Positions 16,359 through 24,809 are shown, counted from the first letter of the stretch. The stretch is DNA of 64,000 nucleotides from Saccharothrix sp. ALI-22-I (GCF_001984175.1 NZ_MTQP01000068.1:310001-374000), one strand, 5' to 3'. The notes: a model not told the origin generated them from the sequence alone. A program made the numbers and translations.

Positions 16359-17426
16359 ATGACCGTGCGAACCCGCGCCGATCTCGTTGCATTGCCCGCA
16401 TACGTGCCCGGCAAAACCATTCCCGGTGCGATCAAGCTGGCCAGCAACGAGGTGTCGGCCGGACCGCTGCCCAGCGTGGTGCGGGCGATCGCGGACGCGG
16501 CGACCGCCGTGAACCGCTACCCGGACACCGCCGCCACGGAGCTGGTGGCGCGGTTGAGCGACAAGTTGGGCGTGCCCACCGAGCAGGTGGTCGTCGGCTG
16601 CGGCTCGGTGACGTTGTGCCAGCAGCTGGTGCAGGCGACGTGCACCGAAGCGGACGAGGTGGTGTTCGCGTGGCGCTCGTTCGAGGCGTACCCGATCATC
16701 ACCGCGGTCGTCGGCGCGCAGCAGACCCGGGTGCCGCTGACCTCGGGCCACGAGCTCGACCTGGACGCGATGGCCGACGCCATCACCCCGCGGACCCGGC
16801 TGGTGTTCGTGTGCACCCCGAACAACCCGACCGGGACGGCGTTGCGCCGGGCCGACATCGAGCGGTTCATCGAGCGGGTGCCGTCGGACGTGCTCGTCGT
16901 GATCGACGAGGCCTACCGCGAGTTCGTGGACGACCCGGACGTGCCGGACGGCGTGGAATCGGCGAAGGAGCAGTGGGCGGCGGGTCGGGACAACGTGGCC
17001 GTGCTGCGCACGTTCTCCAAGGCGTACGGGCTGGCCGGGCTGCGCGTCGGGTACGCGGTGGCCTCCCCCGCCGTCGCCGAGGCGCTGCGCAAGGTCTACG
17101 TGCCGTTCGGCGTGAACGCGCTGGCCCAGGTCGCGGCGATGGCGTCGTTGGACGCCGAGGCCGAGCTGATGGCACGGTGCCGCGCGATCGTGGCCGAGCG
17201 GGCGCGGGTGCGCGGCGAGCTGCTGGAGGCCGGGTTCGAGGTGCCGGAGTCGCAGGCGAACTTCGTGTGGTTGCCGCTGGGTGAGCGGACCGCCGCGTTC
17301 AACGAGCACTGCCTGGCGCAGAAGGTGATCGTGAGGGCGTTCGTCGGTGACGGCGCGCGCGTCACGATCGGCGAGCCGGAGGAGAACAACGCGTTCCTCG
17401 CCGCCGCCAAGTCGTTCGCCGGCTGA
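16359..17426 (+). CDS. HisC-like aromatic/histidinol-phosphate aminotransferase
   Basis: This 355-residue fold-type I PLP enzyme has CTPNNPTGTAL, DEAYREFV and the PLP-lysine segment TFSKAYGLAGLRVGY. It also has the C-terminal Arg region ARVTIGEPEENNAFLAAAKSF. The sequence resembles the Pat subgroup (phenylalanine-preferring aminotransferase) that actinomycetes carry besides the histidine-operon hisC. No other histidine genes lie nearby, which favours Pat over HisC. AAGGGAG precedes the ATG at good spacing. It is convergent with the TSUP permease, 21 bases apart. Confidence 0.85.
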   Translation: MTVRTRADLVALPAYVPGKTIPGAIKLASNEVSAGPLPSVVRAIADAATAVNRYPDTAATELVARLSDKLGVPTEQVVVGCGSVTLCQQLVQATCTEADEVVFAWRSFEAYPIITAVVGAQQTRVPLTSGHELDLDAMADAITPRTRLVFVCTPNNPTGTALRRADIERFIERVPSDVLVVIDEAYREFVDDPDVPDGVESAKEQWAAGRDNVAVLRTFSKAYGLAGLRVGYAVASPAVAEALRKVYVPFGVNALAQVAAMASLDAEAELMARCRAIVAERARVRGELLEAGFEVPESQANFVWLPLGERTAAFNEHCLAQKVIVRAFVGDGARVTIGEPEENNAFLAAAKSFAG

Positions 17427-17447
17427 GCATTCGCCGGGCTGGGTGTT

Positions 17448-18197
17448 TCAGCGGGTGAGGATCTGCGTGATGGCCACGACTCCCACCACCACGATCACCG
17501 CGCGCAACGCGGCGGGTGGGAGTCGGCGGCCGATCTTCGCGCCGAGCTGACCGCCGATGACCGAGCCGACCGCCAGCAGCAGCACGGCCAGCCACGCCAG
17601 GTCGGCGATGAAGATGAACAGCACGCCCGCGACCAGGTTCACGATCCCGGTGAGCAGGTTCTTCAGGGCGTTCATCCGCTGGATGTGCTCGCTCATCAGC
17701 ACCCCCATGAGCCCCATCACCAGCACGCCCTGGGCCGCGCCGAAGTAGCCGCCGTAGATGCCCGCGAGGAACACGCCGATCCACAGCCCCACCCCGCCGT
17801 GCTCGTGCCGCTCCCGTTCGGCGAGCTTGCGGTTGAGCCACGGCTGGGCGACCACCAGCACCAGCGCGATGGCGATCAGCACCGGGACGATCGCGGAGAA
17901 CGCCGTCTCCGGCAGCGTGACGAGCAGGATCGCGCCGACCACGGCGCCGAGGACCGAGGCGGGCAGCAGCCGTTTTATCCGGCCCGCCTGGCCGGTCAGC
18001 TCGCGCCGGTAGCCGAACGCGCCGCTGAGCGAGCCGGGCACCAGGCCGAGGCTGTTGGAGACGTTGGCCACCACCGGCGGGTAGCCGACGGCCAGCAGCA
18101 CCGGGAACGTCACCAGCGTGCCGGAGCCCACCACCGTGTTGATCCCGCCGGCGAACACACCGGCCAGGACGACGACGATCGCCTCCAGCGTCGTCAC
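17448..18197 (-). CDS. TSUP-family (TauE/SafE) membrane permease
   Basis: This 249-residue protein has about eight hydrophobic segments and the TSUP-type repeats: AGVFAGGINTVVGSGTLVTFPVLL near the N-terminus and AGIYGGYFGAAQGVLVMGLM in the second half. Family members export sulfite, sulfoacetate or related anions; the substrate here is unknown. The GTG at 18197 is chosen because AGGGGA lies 8 bases upstream and the first membrane segment follows directly; the frame is open further upstream. A long hairpin lies just beyond the start region. Confidence 0.8.
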   Translation of the reverse strand: MTTLEAIVVVLAGVFAGGINTVVGSGTLVTFPVLLAVGYPPVVANVSNSLGLVPGSLSGAFGYRRELTGQAGRIKRLLPASVLGAVVGAILLVTLPETAFSAIVPVLIAIALVLVVAQPWLNRKLAERERHEHGGVGLWIGVFLAGIYGGYFGAAQGVLVMGLMGVLMSEHIQRMNALKNLLTGIVNLVAGVLFIFIADLAWLAVLLLAVGSVIGGQLGAKIGRRLPPAALRAVIVVVGVVAITQILTR

Positions 18198-18247
18198 GGC
18201 CACTCTCCCCTGGTTATCGCGGTTGGTTAGCGACGCTAACACCACGT

Positions 18248-18290
18248 CAGGTGGGACGCGGTGTGGCACCCACGACACCGCGCCCACCTG
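18248..18290. terminator. Long hairpin between the permease and decayed genes
   Basis: The arms CAGGTGGG-A-CGCGGTGT (18248-18264) and ACACCGCGCCCACCTG (18275-18290) pair over 16 bases with one bulged A and a 10-base loop. It probably ended the minus-strand genes whose remnants lie to its right. Confidence 0.5.
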
Positions 18291-18299
18291 AACGGGAGT

Positions 18300-18430
18300 T
18301 TCGAGCTCTACTACGCCGTACTGCGCCGGGCGCGACGACGAACGTGGCCCGCGCCGTGCCGTCCGCGACCACGTCCACGGTGAACAAGCCGTTGCCGGTG
18401 GCCTTGTCCCGGTAGTCGCCGCCGGGCCAG
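18300..18430 (-). pseudogene. Possible gene fragment, unidentified
   Basis: The minus strand reads GDYRDKATGNGLFTVDVVAD followed by GTARATFVVAPG, which has the composition of a real secreted or beta-rich protein. There is no start codon and no clear stop. It may be the tail of a gene lost in the same events that truncated the SMP-30-like gene next door. No family could be assigned. Confidence 0.3.
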
Positions 18431-18464
18431 GGCCTTCACAGCGGGGAGCTACCGGTCGCCGACG

Positions 18465-18848
18465 TCAGCGGACAGCGGTTTCCCGAAACTGGCGCAATGT
18501 GTACACATCGGACAGTCCGGCGCCCGTGACCAGCGCACCGATGTTGCCGTCCACCACGTAACTGCCGTGGGGTGATCGGACGATCGTCGTCGGTTCGTCG
18601 TCGGCCCACGGCGCGGTGCGGTGTGCGGTGCGGGCGGTGCGCCAGTCGTCGTCCGACCGGAGCACGTTGACGGCGGGCTCGCCCGGCGCGCCGAGTGCGT
18701 TGGTGACCACGGCGAGCGTGCCGTCCGGGCGCAGGTCCATGCCGTCGCCGCCGACCAGCGGTCGGTCCAGGGCGACCTCGGAGACCCGGCCGTCGTGGGT
18801 GACCTTGAACAGCGCGCCGGTGTCGTAGCGGACGGCGAGCACGAGCTG
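18465..18848 (-). pseudogene. SMP-30/gluconolactonase-like protein, C-terminal fragment
   Basis: About 125 residues of a beta-propeller protein are visible: AVRYDTGALFKV, GDGMDLRPDGTLAVVTNALG and SPHGSYVVDGNIGALV. These match the C-terminal blades of SMP-30/gluconolactonase/LRE-like proteins. The frame upstream of about 18,845 turns into the antisense of a MarR gene, so the first half is missing. Family members are near 300 residues. The fragment has no promoter or start of its own and is probably not functional. Confidence 0.6.
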
Positions 18849-19223
18849 ATGCTGGTGAAACAGCAGGCCGTACGGCCGGCCGGGCTGACCGTGGCCCAGT
18901 ACGCGGCGCTGCTGGTGCTGAACGACCATCCCGGCGTGTCGGCCGCCGAACTGGCCCGCCGCTGCCGGGTGACGCCGCAGACGATGACCACGATCCTGCG
19001 CAACCTGGAGGCGGCCGACCTGATCGTCCGCGTGCCGCACGAGGTGCACCGCAACGTCCTGGAGACCCGGCTGACCGAGGCGGGGCGGGCGGCGTTCGAG
19101 GTGGCCGACGAGCGGGCCTCCGCCGTCGAGCGACGGCTGGCCGACGAGTTCAGCGCGGAGGAGCGGGAGACGCTGAGGGCGCTGCTGGCGCGGTGTTCGA
19201 AGGTGCTGACCGAGCAGGCGTGA
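18849..19223 (+). pseudogene. MarR-family regulator, 5'-truncated
   Basis: The protein-like sequence starts in the middle of the first helix (ELMLVKQQAVRPAGLTVAQY) and continues through the winged helix (GVSAAELARRCRVTPQTMTT, VRVPHEVHRNVLETRLTEAG) to a normal C-terminus. The first possible ATG (18849) gives 124 residues, about 20 short of a typical MarR protein, and lacks a ribosome site. Directly upstream lies the antisense of a truncated SMP-30 gene. A deletion that removed the shared control region and both 5' ends explains the arrangement. Expression from a fortuitous start cannot be excluded. Confidence 0.6.
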
Positions 19224-19551
19224 CGAACCGCGCCACCCCGTCACCGGCCGCGATGTGCCAGTGCAGGTGCTTGTTGTGCTGCTCGTCGCCGAGCGTGGTG
19301 AGCACCTGGCACCCGCCGTGCCGGGCGACGACCTGGGCCGACGCTTGTTGGAGCACGGCCAGCATCTCGGCCGCCAACGCGGGCGTGAGGTCGAGCAGCG
19401 ACGAGACGTGGGCCTTGGGCACCACGATCACGTGCTCCCGCCCGAACCCCGGCCGCGGCGGCCGGAACGCCAGGACCGTCGCGGTCTCGGCCACCACGTC
19501 GACCTCGACCCGGCCGGGGATGACCTCGTCGCAGTACCAGTCTTGGCGCAC
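19150..19551 (-). CDS. HIT-family hydrolase
   Basis: This 133-residue protein has the histidine-triad motif HLHWHIA near residues 94-100 and the upstream PGFGREHVIVVPKAHVSSLLDL region. HIT proteins hydrolyse nucleotide conjugates such as AMP-lysine or dinucleoside polyphosphates. The last 25 residues are encoded opposite the 3' end of the truncated MarR gene and look unrelated to the family, so the original C-terminus may have been altered. The GTG at 19551 is the chosen start. Confidence 0.75.
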   Translation of the reverse strand: MRQDWYCDEVIPGRVEVDVVAETATVLAFRPPRPGFGREHVIVVPKAHVSSLLDLTPALAAEMLAVLQQASAQVVARHGGCQVLTTLGDEQHNKHLHWHIAAGDGVARFVTPARSAPSNTAPAAPSASPAPPR

Positions 19552-19606
19552 CCGTCCGAAGGTAGCCGTTACCGCCGGTCGTCGGTGCCAGCGCAGGTCG
19601 TCGGTG

Positions 19607-20509
19607 TCAGCCCAGGTCGTTGGTGTCGAAGGTGTTGCAGCGCGCCGGGTCGCCGGTCTCGAAGCCCAGCGTGTACCACTTCTGGCGCTGCGCCGACGTG
19701 CCGTGGGTGAACTGGGTGGTGTCGATCCGGCCGCCGCCCAGCTCGCCCTGGATGAAGTCGTCGCCGATCCGGGCCGCCGCGTCGAGCGCCGCGTTCACGT
19801 CGTCCTGCGTCACGTTGGTGATCAGGGGCTGCCCGGACGCCGTCGGCACGCTCTGCGCGTGGTTGGCCCAGGCGCCCGCGTAGCAGTCCGCCTGCAACTC
19901 CAGCCGCACCGAGTCCGACGTCGGCCCGGACCGCGAGCTGACCCGGTCGGAGGTGCCCAGCTGGTTCTGGATGTGGTGCCCGTACTCGTGCGCCAGGATG
20001 TAGGCCTCGACGAACGGGCCGCCGGTCGCGCCGAACTTCTGCTGCATCTCCTGGAAGAACCCCAGGTCGATGTACACCTGACCGTCCGCCGGGCAGTAGA
20101 ACGGGCCCACCGCGGACGTCGCGTTGCCGCACCTGGTCTGCACGCCACCGGAGAAGAAGTTCGTCTGCGCGGCCTGGTAGGTGCGCCCCGAACGGGCGAA
20201 CTGGTCGGTCCAGTAGGCCTGGATCGAGTTGATGAACGCCACCGCGCGGCAGTCGGCCTCCCGATTGGCGTCCGCGCCGGTGCGGCACTTCTGCCCGATG
20301 GCCTCGGAGCCCACCTGCTCGTTCTGGCCGACGTCGCCGAACCCGGAGCCGGACGGCAGCTGCGCGGGCACGCCGAGCTGCGACAACACGAAGTAGAGGA
20401 TCAGGCCGACAATGCCCAGACCACCGCCGCCGAGGGCGACTCGTCCGCCGACGCCTCGCTGGTCGGTGACTTGTGACGTGTCGAGTTCGGCGTTCTCGTT
20501 GAACTGCAC
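19607..20509 (-). CDS. Membrane-anchored neutral zinc metallopeptidase (YpfJ/KPN_02809 family)
   Basis: This 300-residue protein has a Gly-rich N-terminus, one membrane segment (LGIVGLILYFVLSQLGV, about residues 28-45) and an extracytoplasmic peptidase domain. The domain has the zinc motif HEYGHH, the third ligand region ELQADCYAGAWA and a C-terminal GFETGDPARCNTFDT tail. Several cysteines may form disulfides outside the cell. The family is widespread and its substrates are unknown. GGAGG lies 7 bases before the GTG at 20509. The gene stands alone. Confidence 0.88.
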   Translation of the reverse strand: MQFNENAELDTSQVTDQRGVGGRVALGGGGLGIVGLILYFVLSQLGVPAQLPSGSGFGDVGQNEQVGSEAIGQKCRTGADANREADCRAVAFINSIQAYWTDQFARSGRTYQAAQTNFFSGGVQTRCGNATSAVGPFYCPADGQVYIDLGFFQEMQQKFGATGGPFVEAYILAHEYGHHIQNQLGTSDRVSSRSGPTSDSVRLELQADCYAGAWANHAQSVPTASGQPLITNVTQDDVNAALDAAARIGDDFIQGELGGGRIDTTQFTHGTSAQRQKWYTLGFETGDPARCNTFDTNDLG

Positions 20510-21022
20510 CGCGCGTCCTCCAACCAGGGGGCCACAGAAGCCGCACAACGATAAGCCCCGGGTACGGGACCCGACGTCGGGGCACCGCACCCGGGGTTTT
20601 CCCATGTGGAAGTGACTAAACCCGTTCGTGACGAGGTCGGCGTGGACCACGGTCGGCGTCGACGGTGGAGACGACGCCCTCAGACTTCCGGGGTCAACAC
20701 GTCAAGCGCGGCGATGGCGCCGGTGGCGTCGTGCGCTCGAAAACCTCGTCGGAACCGCTCACGTTCGCGACCGGGCCGGTCTCATAACCGCTCCGCCCGC
20801 GGGGTTGCGGTTCGAACTTGGTTCGTCACCGCGAGGACTTACCTGCACCGCACCACCTACCCCTTCCGGGCGTGCCGCCGGCGGTTCAGCTCGGGTTCCA
20901 CCGGTGGCAGGTCCTGTTACGAGGATGCGCCTGTTCGGCCTAGCGCGCAACCTCTGGCGAAGCCCCTGAACTGGTGAAATGAGATTCATCCGGCTCAGTG
21001 GGCAGTCGTCGCGCACCGTGAG
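20510..21022. other. Gene-free stretch with one nested inverted repeat
   Basis: No gene with a recognisable product is seen in these 513 bases. At 20556-20596 CCCCGGGT pairs with ACCCGGGG, enclosing the palindrome CCCGACGTCGGG, and TTTT follows on the plus strand. It could be a terminator or cruciform; no plus-strand gene precedes it. The rest is without visible structure. Confidence 0.4.
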
Positions 21023-21062
21023 CGCCCTGTGAGCGGACGTGCGCACGTCCGCTCACAGGGCG
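21023..21062. terminator. 40-bp perfect palindrome after the 5'-nucleotidase gene
   Basis: Twenty bases (21023-21042) are followed without a spacer by their exact complement (21043-21062). The palindrome starts 4 bases past the stop codon of the minus-strand nucleotidase gene. It most likely terminates that transcript. Confidence 0.7.
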
Positions 21063-21066
21063 TGTT

Positions 21067-22794
21067 TCACGGCGTGGCGGTGATGCGACCGAGCGCCGGC
21101 GGAGTGGTGTTCGGGTTGGCGGCCAGGTAGGCGCTGAAGCCGTCCAGGTCGATGCCGCCACCGGTGATCGCGGTGCCGCCGGTGAAGGCGCTGAAGCCGT
21201 CACCGCCGCCCTGGAGGAAGCTGTTGATCGTGACCCGGTAACTCGCGGCCGGGTCCAACGGCGTTCCGTTCAGCACGACGTTCGACACCTTCGAACCGAT
21301 CGGCGCGGACGCCGACCACGAGTAGGTCAGGCCGTTCGACGGTTGCAGGATGATCTGCCGCGTCGCGCCGTTTACGACCTGCCACTGCTGCTCCAGCGCC
21401 GCCTTGATCTGCGCGCCGGTCAACGTCACCGTCTGCAGGATGTTGCCGAACGGCTGCACGGTGAACGTCTCGCCGTAGGTCACCACACCGTTGCCCTCAC
21501 CCGCGGGCGAGGAGGCGTAGAGCAGGTCGGCGCGCACGCCGCCCGGGTTCATCAACGCGAGGACCGCGCCGTTGCCCCGGGTGGCGGCCAGCTGCGAGTC
21601 GGCGATCAGGTTGCCGAGCGCGGACTCGCCCGCCGGGTTCTGCGCCCGCAGGATGTCCTGCGCGATGGTGCCGACCGGGCGGTTGGCGATCGGGCCGGAC
21701 TTCGACTTGGCCAGGTCGATGATCGCCTGGATCTCCGGGTCCGCGGTGACGTTCTTGGTCACCACGTGGTTGCGGGCGACCGTGGCGGAGCGGATGACCT
21801 CGCGGGTGCGCTTGTCGATCTTGATGTCGACCACGGACAGCTCACGGCCGAACGCCAGGCCCTCGATGAACGGGCGCGGGTTGCCCGCCGGGTCGGTGAC
21901 CGTGCAGTTGTAGTGCTGGTGGCTGTGGCCGGAGAACACCGCGTCGATCTTCGGGCTGACCTGCTCGGCGATCTTGCGGCCGGGGCCGCCCACGACCGTG
22001 CGGCACTCGTCCGGTCCGCCGCCCGCGGTGTTGTCACCCTGGTGGATCAGCAGCACGATCGACTTCACGCCGAGCCAGTTCAGCAGGTCCGCGTACCGGT
22101 TGGCGGCGGCGATCTCGTCGCCGAACTCCAGTTCCTTGATGCCGTTCGGGTCGACCAGGATCGGCACGTCCTTCAGCGGCATGCCGATGAAGCCGATCGG
22201 GACGCCGTCGCGGAACTCCACCCAGAACGGGGGCAGCGCGGGCCGGTCGTTCTTGGCCAGCGTGACGTTCGCGCCGAGGATCGGGAACTTCGCGCCGTCG
22301 TAGGTCTCGCGGAACTGGCAGCCGTCGGTCGGGTGGCAGCCGCCGCGCTGCATGCGCAGCAGTTCCTGGTAGCCCTCGTCGAACTCGTGGTTGCCGGCCG
22401 CCGTGGTGTCCATGCCGACCTGGTTGAGGACCTCGATGGTCGGCTCGTCGTGGAACAGGGCGGAGACGATCGGCGAGGCGCCGATCAGGTCGCCCTGGCC
22501 GACGATCACCGAGTTGCGCACCTCGGCCTGGAGGTTCTTGATGTGGGTGGCGTTGAACGCCGCGCCGCCCGCTTCGACCTGCGTGCCGTCGGACAACGTG
22601 ACGCGGCCCGAGGAGCCGGTCGGGGGCTCGATGTTGCCGTGCAGGTCGTTGATGCCGATCAGCCGGACGTCAACGGTGCGCGGCGGCTTGTTGTCGGCCA
22701 GTGCGGGGTTCTGCACGAGCGTGACCGCCAGCGCGGCCGCCGCGGTCACCGCGAGCGCGGCGGAGCGCTGCGCGGTGCGTCTGAACGAGGTCAT
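21067..22794 (-). CDS. Secreted bifunctional metallophosphatase/5'-nucleotidase
   Basis: This 575-residue protein of the UshA/CpdB type has a signal peptide (residues 1-33, RRTAQRSAALAVTAAAALAV, ending ALA-DN). The calcineurin-like domain has GINDLHGN (47-54), GQGDL, AAGNHEFDEG and GHSHQHY metal motifs. The C-terminal 5'-nucleotidase domain has LIADSQLAA, NPGGVRADL, YGETFTVQPFGN and the substrate motif INSFLQGGGDGF. It hydrolyses nucleotides outside the cell to recover phosphate and nucleosides. It is a single gene followed by a strong palindromic terminator. Confidence 0.93.
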   Translation of the reverse strand: MTSFRRTAQRSAALAVTAAAALAVTLVQNPALADNKPPRTVDVRLIGINDLHGNIEPPTGSSGRVTLSDGTQVEAGGAAFNATHIKNLQAEVRNSVIVGQGDLIGASPIVSALFHDEPTIEVLNQVGMDTTAAGNHEFDEGYQELLRMQRGGCHPTDGCQFRETYDGAKFPILGANVTLAKNDRPALPPFWVEFRDGVPIGFIGMPLKDVPILVDPNGIKELEFGDEIAAANRYADLLNWLGVKSIVLLIHQGDNTAGGGPDECRTVVGGPGRKIAEQVSPKIDAVFSGHSHQHYNCTVTDPAGNPRPFIEGLAFGRELSVVDIKIDKRTREVIRSATVARNHVVTKNVTADPEIQAIIDLAKSKSGPIANRPVGTIAQDILRAQNPAGESALGNLIADSQLAATRGNGAVLALMNPGGVRADLLYASSPAGEGNGVVTYGETFTVQPFGNILQTVTLTGAQIKAALEQQWQVVNGATRQIILQPSNGLTYSWSASAPIGSKVSNVVLNGTPLDPAASYRVTINSFLQGGGDGFSAFTGGTAITGGGIDLDGFSAYLAANPNTTPPALGRITATP

Positions 22795-22911
22795 GCGTTC
22801 CTCCCTGCGGCGCCCCGGTAGGAGGGCGCGGTACGGCGCAGGAGTTTGCCTCTCGAAGATGACCTACACCAGACATGTTCATGGATCGTCCGTTAACGGA
22901 GATCTCCGGCA

Positions 22912-22917
22912 TAGCCT
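22912..22917 (+). promoter_or_regulatory. Candidate -10 box of leaderless marR transcript
   Basis: TAGCCT lies six bases before the GTG of the MarR gene and no ribosome site intervenes. The palindrome CCGTTAACGG at 22890-22899 sits just upstream and could be an autoregulatory operator. Confidence 0.35.
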
Positions 22918-22923
22918 GTTGAT

Positions 22924-23394
22924 GTGACTGAGCAGGAGCCGCGCTGGCTCGACGATGGGGAGATGCGCGCCTGGCGCAACTACGTGGTCGGGGCAGCGAT
23001 GCTCGCCGACCGGCTGCACCGTGAACTGCAGGACGGGCACGGGGTGTCGCTGTCCGACTACGAGGTGCTCGTGCGGCTGTCGGAGCAGCCGGGGCGACGG
23101 ATGCGGATGTCGCAACTGGCGGACGAGGTGGCGTCCTCCAAGAGCCGCGTCTCGCACCAGGTGGCCCGGATGGAACGGGAAGGCCTGCTGCTCAGGCGCG
23201 AGTGCCCCGAGGACGGACGCGGGGTGTTCGCGCAGCTGACGGACAAGGGCATGACCCTGCTGGAAGGCTCCGCCCCGACACACGTCCAGGGCGTGCGGGA
23301 GCACATGATCGACTTGCTGACCCGCGACGAGCAGGAGGTAGTGGCCAAGGTCTTCGACCGGGTCATCACACACCTGCGGTCCCTGGACGGGTAA
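22924..23394 (+). CDS. MarR-family transcriptional regulator
   Basis: This 156-residue protein has a complete MarR fold: dimerisation helix WRNYVVGAAMLADRLHRELQ, winged helix MRMSQLADEVASSKSRVSHQ and wing RRECPEDGRGVFAQLTDKG. It matches the common actinobacterial subgroup that regulates efflux or oxidative-stress genes; the target here is unknown. It is divergent from the 5'-nucleotidase gene and is followed after 17 bases by a tRNA-Ser gene. Confidence 0.85.
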   Translation: MTEQEPRWLDDGEMRAWRNYVVGAAMLADRLHRELQDGHGVSLSDYEVLVRLSEQPGRRMRMSQLADEVASSKSRVSHQVARMEREGLLLRRECPEDGRGVFAQLTDKGMTLLEGSAPTHVQGVREHMIDLLTRDEQEVVAKVFDRVITHLRSLDG

Positions 23395-23411
23395 CCTGCT
23401 GCCGCACACCG

Positions 23412-23496
23412 GGAAGCGTGGCAGAGCGGCCGAATGCACCCGCCTTGAAAGCGGGAGACGGGCAACCGTCCGGGGGTTCAAATCCCTCCGCTTCCG
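23412..23496 (+). tRNA. tRNA-Ser (anticodon TGA)
   Basis: This 85-base class II tRNA has acceptor stem GGAAGCG/CGCTTCC. The anticodon stem CCCGC/GCGGG encloses the loop CTTGAAA, reading TGA. It has a long variable arm and the T arm GGGGTTCAAATCCC. Its 3' end points at an integrase remnant. Confidence 0.95.
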
Positions 23497-23513
23497 CAGT
23501 CTGACCAGCAAAA

Positions 23514-23549
23514 ACAAGGGCGGCTCACCAGTCGGTGAGCCGCCCTTGT
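23514..23549. terminator. 16-bp perfect hairpin after tRNA-Ser
   Basis: ACAAGGGCGGCTCACC pairs perfectly with GGTGAGCCGCCCTTGT around an AGTC loop. It can end both the tRNA transcript and the minus-strand integrase remnant. Confidence 0.75.
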
Positions 23550-23572
23550 CCTGTCCAGTCTCATTCACAGTC

Positions 23573-23962
23573 TCATTCGCGGGTCCACAGGAACCCGCTC
23601 AGCCGTCCGGCGATGTCGTCCCGCATGGCTGCGGTGACGTGCATGTACCGCTCAGCGACCTTGGTGTTCGACCAGCCCATGAAGTCCATCACCGCCCGTT
23701 CGCGCACGCCCAGCAGCAGCAGGACTGTCGCGGCGGTGTGCCGAGCGTCGTGCAGCCGAGCGTCCCGGACGCCAGCGTCCGTGAGTAGCCGCTTCCATTC
23801 GTCGTGGTCCGCCCGAGGGTCAAGCGGTTTGCCGTTGGGCTGGGTGAACATCCAGTCGCCTCCCTGCCACAGGTCCCCTGCGGCTTCCCGCTCCTTGTCT
23901 TGTGCCTCCTTGTGGCTCACGAGCAACTCGAAGCGCTGATCGGGCAGCCGTCCCCTGCACAA
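23573..23962 (-). pseudogene. Tyrosine integrase, C-terminal remnant
   Basis: About 128 residues of a phage-type integrase remain: FTQPNGKPLDPRADHDEWKR, the HxxR box in LHDARHTAATVLLLLG, MGWSNTKVAERYMHV with the nucleophile Tyr, and a normal C-terminus. The N-terminal two thirds, including the first catalytic Arg, are missing; upstream the sequence changes into an aminopeptidase gene. The remnant ends 77 bases from the 3' end of tRNA-Ser and faces it, the standard placement of an integrated element. The element itself has been lost. Confidence 0.8.
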
Positions 23963-23988
23963 GGAGACCGGCCCCGGTGGAGAAGTGG

Positions 23989-24744
23989 TTACGCCACGTC
24001 GGCGTGTGAGTGGTGGTCGTCTTCCAGGTGGAGGGCGCGGACGTTGCCGCGCGGGCCTGGGCGCGTTCAGAACGCGCTGGGACGCCGTTCACGTCCTCGG
24101 TGCTGATGGCGTAGGACGCGGTCACCCAGGCGATGGCGTCGGAGTTGCGGTCCAGGGCGGTGCGGTCGACGTTGCCGAGGTTGTCGCCGGCGCCGTGGTA
24201 GTTGGGCTCGTAGGCGATGCCGGCGGTGCCGCCCCACTTGGCTGCCTGGGCCTCGGTCTTGAGGACCTCCGCACCGGTGAACAGGCCGCCGGCGGGGATG
24301 CCCTGGTTGATGAACTCGCCGTAGTCCGAACGGCCGGTGAAGTCGGTGCCCTCGGTGGGCACGGCCTTCTCGACCGTCAGGTGGTCCACGAACGCCTTCT
24401 CGATCTGCGCCGAGCCGTACGGGCCGGCGCCCGCGCCCACGCCGTCGGAGTCGTCACCGTCGTAGACGAAGTACCCGACGTTCGGGGAGCCGATCATGTC
24501 GAAGTCCAGGTACAGCGCGATGTCCAACTGCTGCTCGAACGTCAACGACTGCACGTACTTCGTCGACCCGATCAATCCGAGCTCTTCGGCGCCCCACCAG
24601 CCGAACCGCACCGCGTTGTTGACCTTCGGCGAACCGCCGAGGCGACGTTGACGGCCGGCACCGTGACTAATGCGAGGGACGCTGGCGCCGCGAGCATCGC
24701 CGCGCGAGCATCGCCGCGCGTCTGATCCCGGTTCTACCTGACAT
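23989..24744 (-). pseudogene. M28-family secreted aminopeptidase, broken
   Basis: The central part reads as an M28 zinc aminopeptidase: VRFGWWGAEELGLIGS, LYLDFDMIGSPN, TGRSDYGEFINQGIPAGGLF and YHGAGDNLGNV. The start (ATG at 24744, MSGRTGIRRAAML) is a signal peptide interrupted by a 14-bp duplication that shifts the frame to a TAG. The segment between signal peptide and GWWGAEE, which should carry the first metal ligands, is missing. Near the 3' end the frame appears to shift again, to LEDDHHSHADVA and a stop at 23989. Full-length members have over 400 residues. At least three lesions make it a pseudogene. Confidence 0.8.
24692..24719. repeat. 14-bp tandem duplication in the aminopeptidase signal peptide
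   Basis: GAGCATCGCCGCGC occurs twice in direct succession (24692-24705 and 24706-24719). Removing one copy restores a normal hydrophobic signal sequence (RRAAMLAAPASLALVTVPA). The duplication is therefore the frameshifting lesion at the 5' end. Confidence 0.85.
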
Positions 24745-24809
24745 GATCGAGTTCCCCATTCCACTCGGATGTCGAACCCTCACAAATCGGGCCCGGGTAA
24801 GGCAATCCG

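Noticed and set aside
20628..20969. Plus-strand 113-codon frame in the gene-free stretch
   Set aside because: It has no ribosome site, low-complexity Arg/Gly/Pro content and no resemblance to a protein family.
21343..22821. Plus-strand open frame of 492 codons opposite the 5'-nucleotidase
   Set aside because: The nucleotidase is certain; the opposite frame shows only Arg/Val/Asp-rich shadow sequence.
23514..23549. Perfect inverted repeat near tRNA-Ser considered as an attachment site or insertion-sequence end
   Set aside because: It has the size and position of an ordinary terminator, and no second copy was found in the window.
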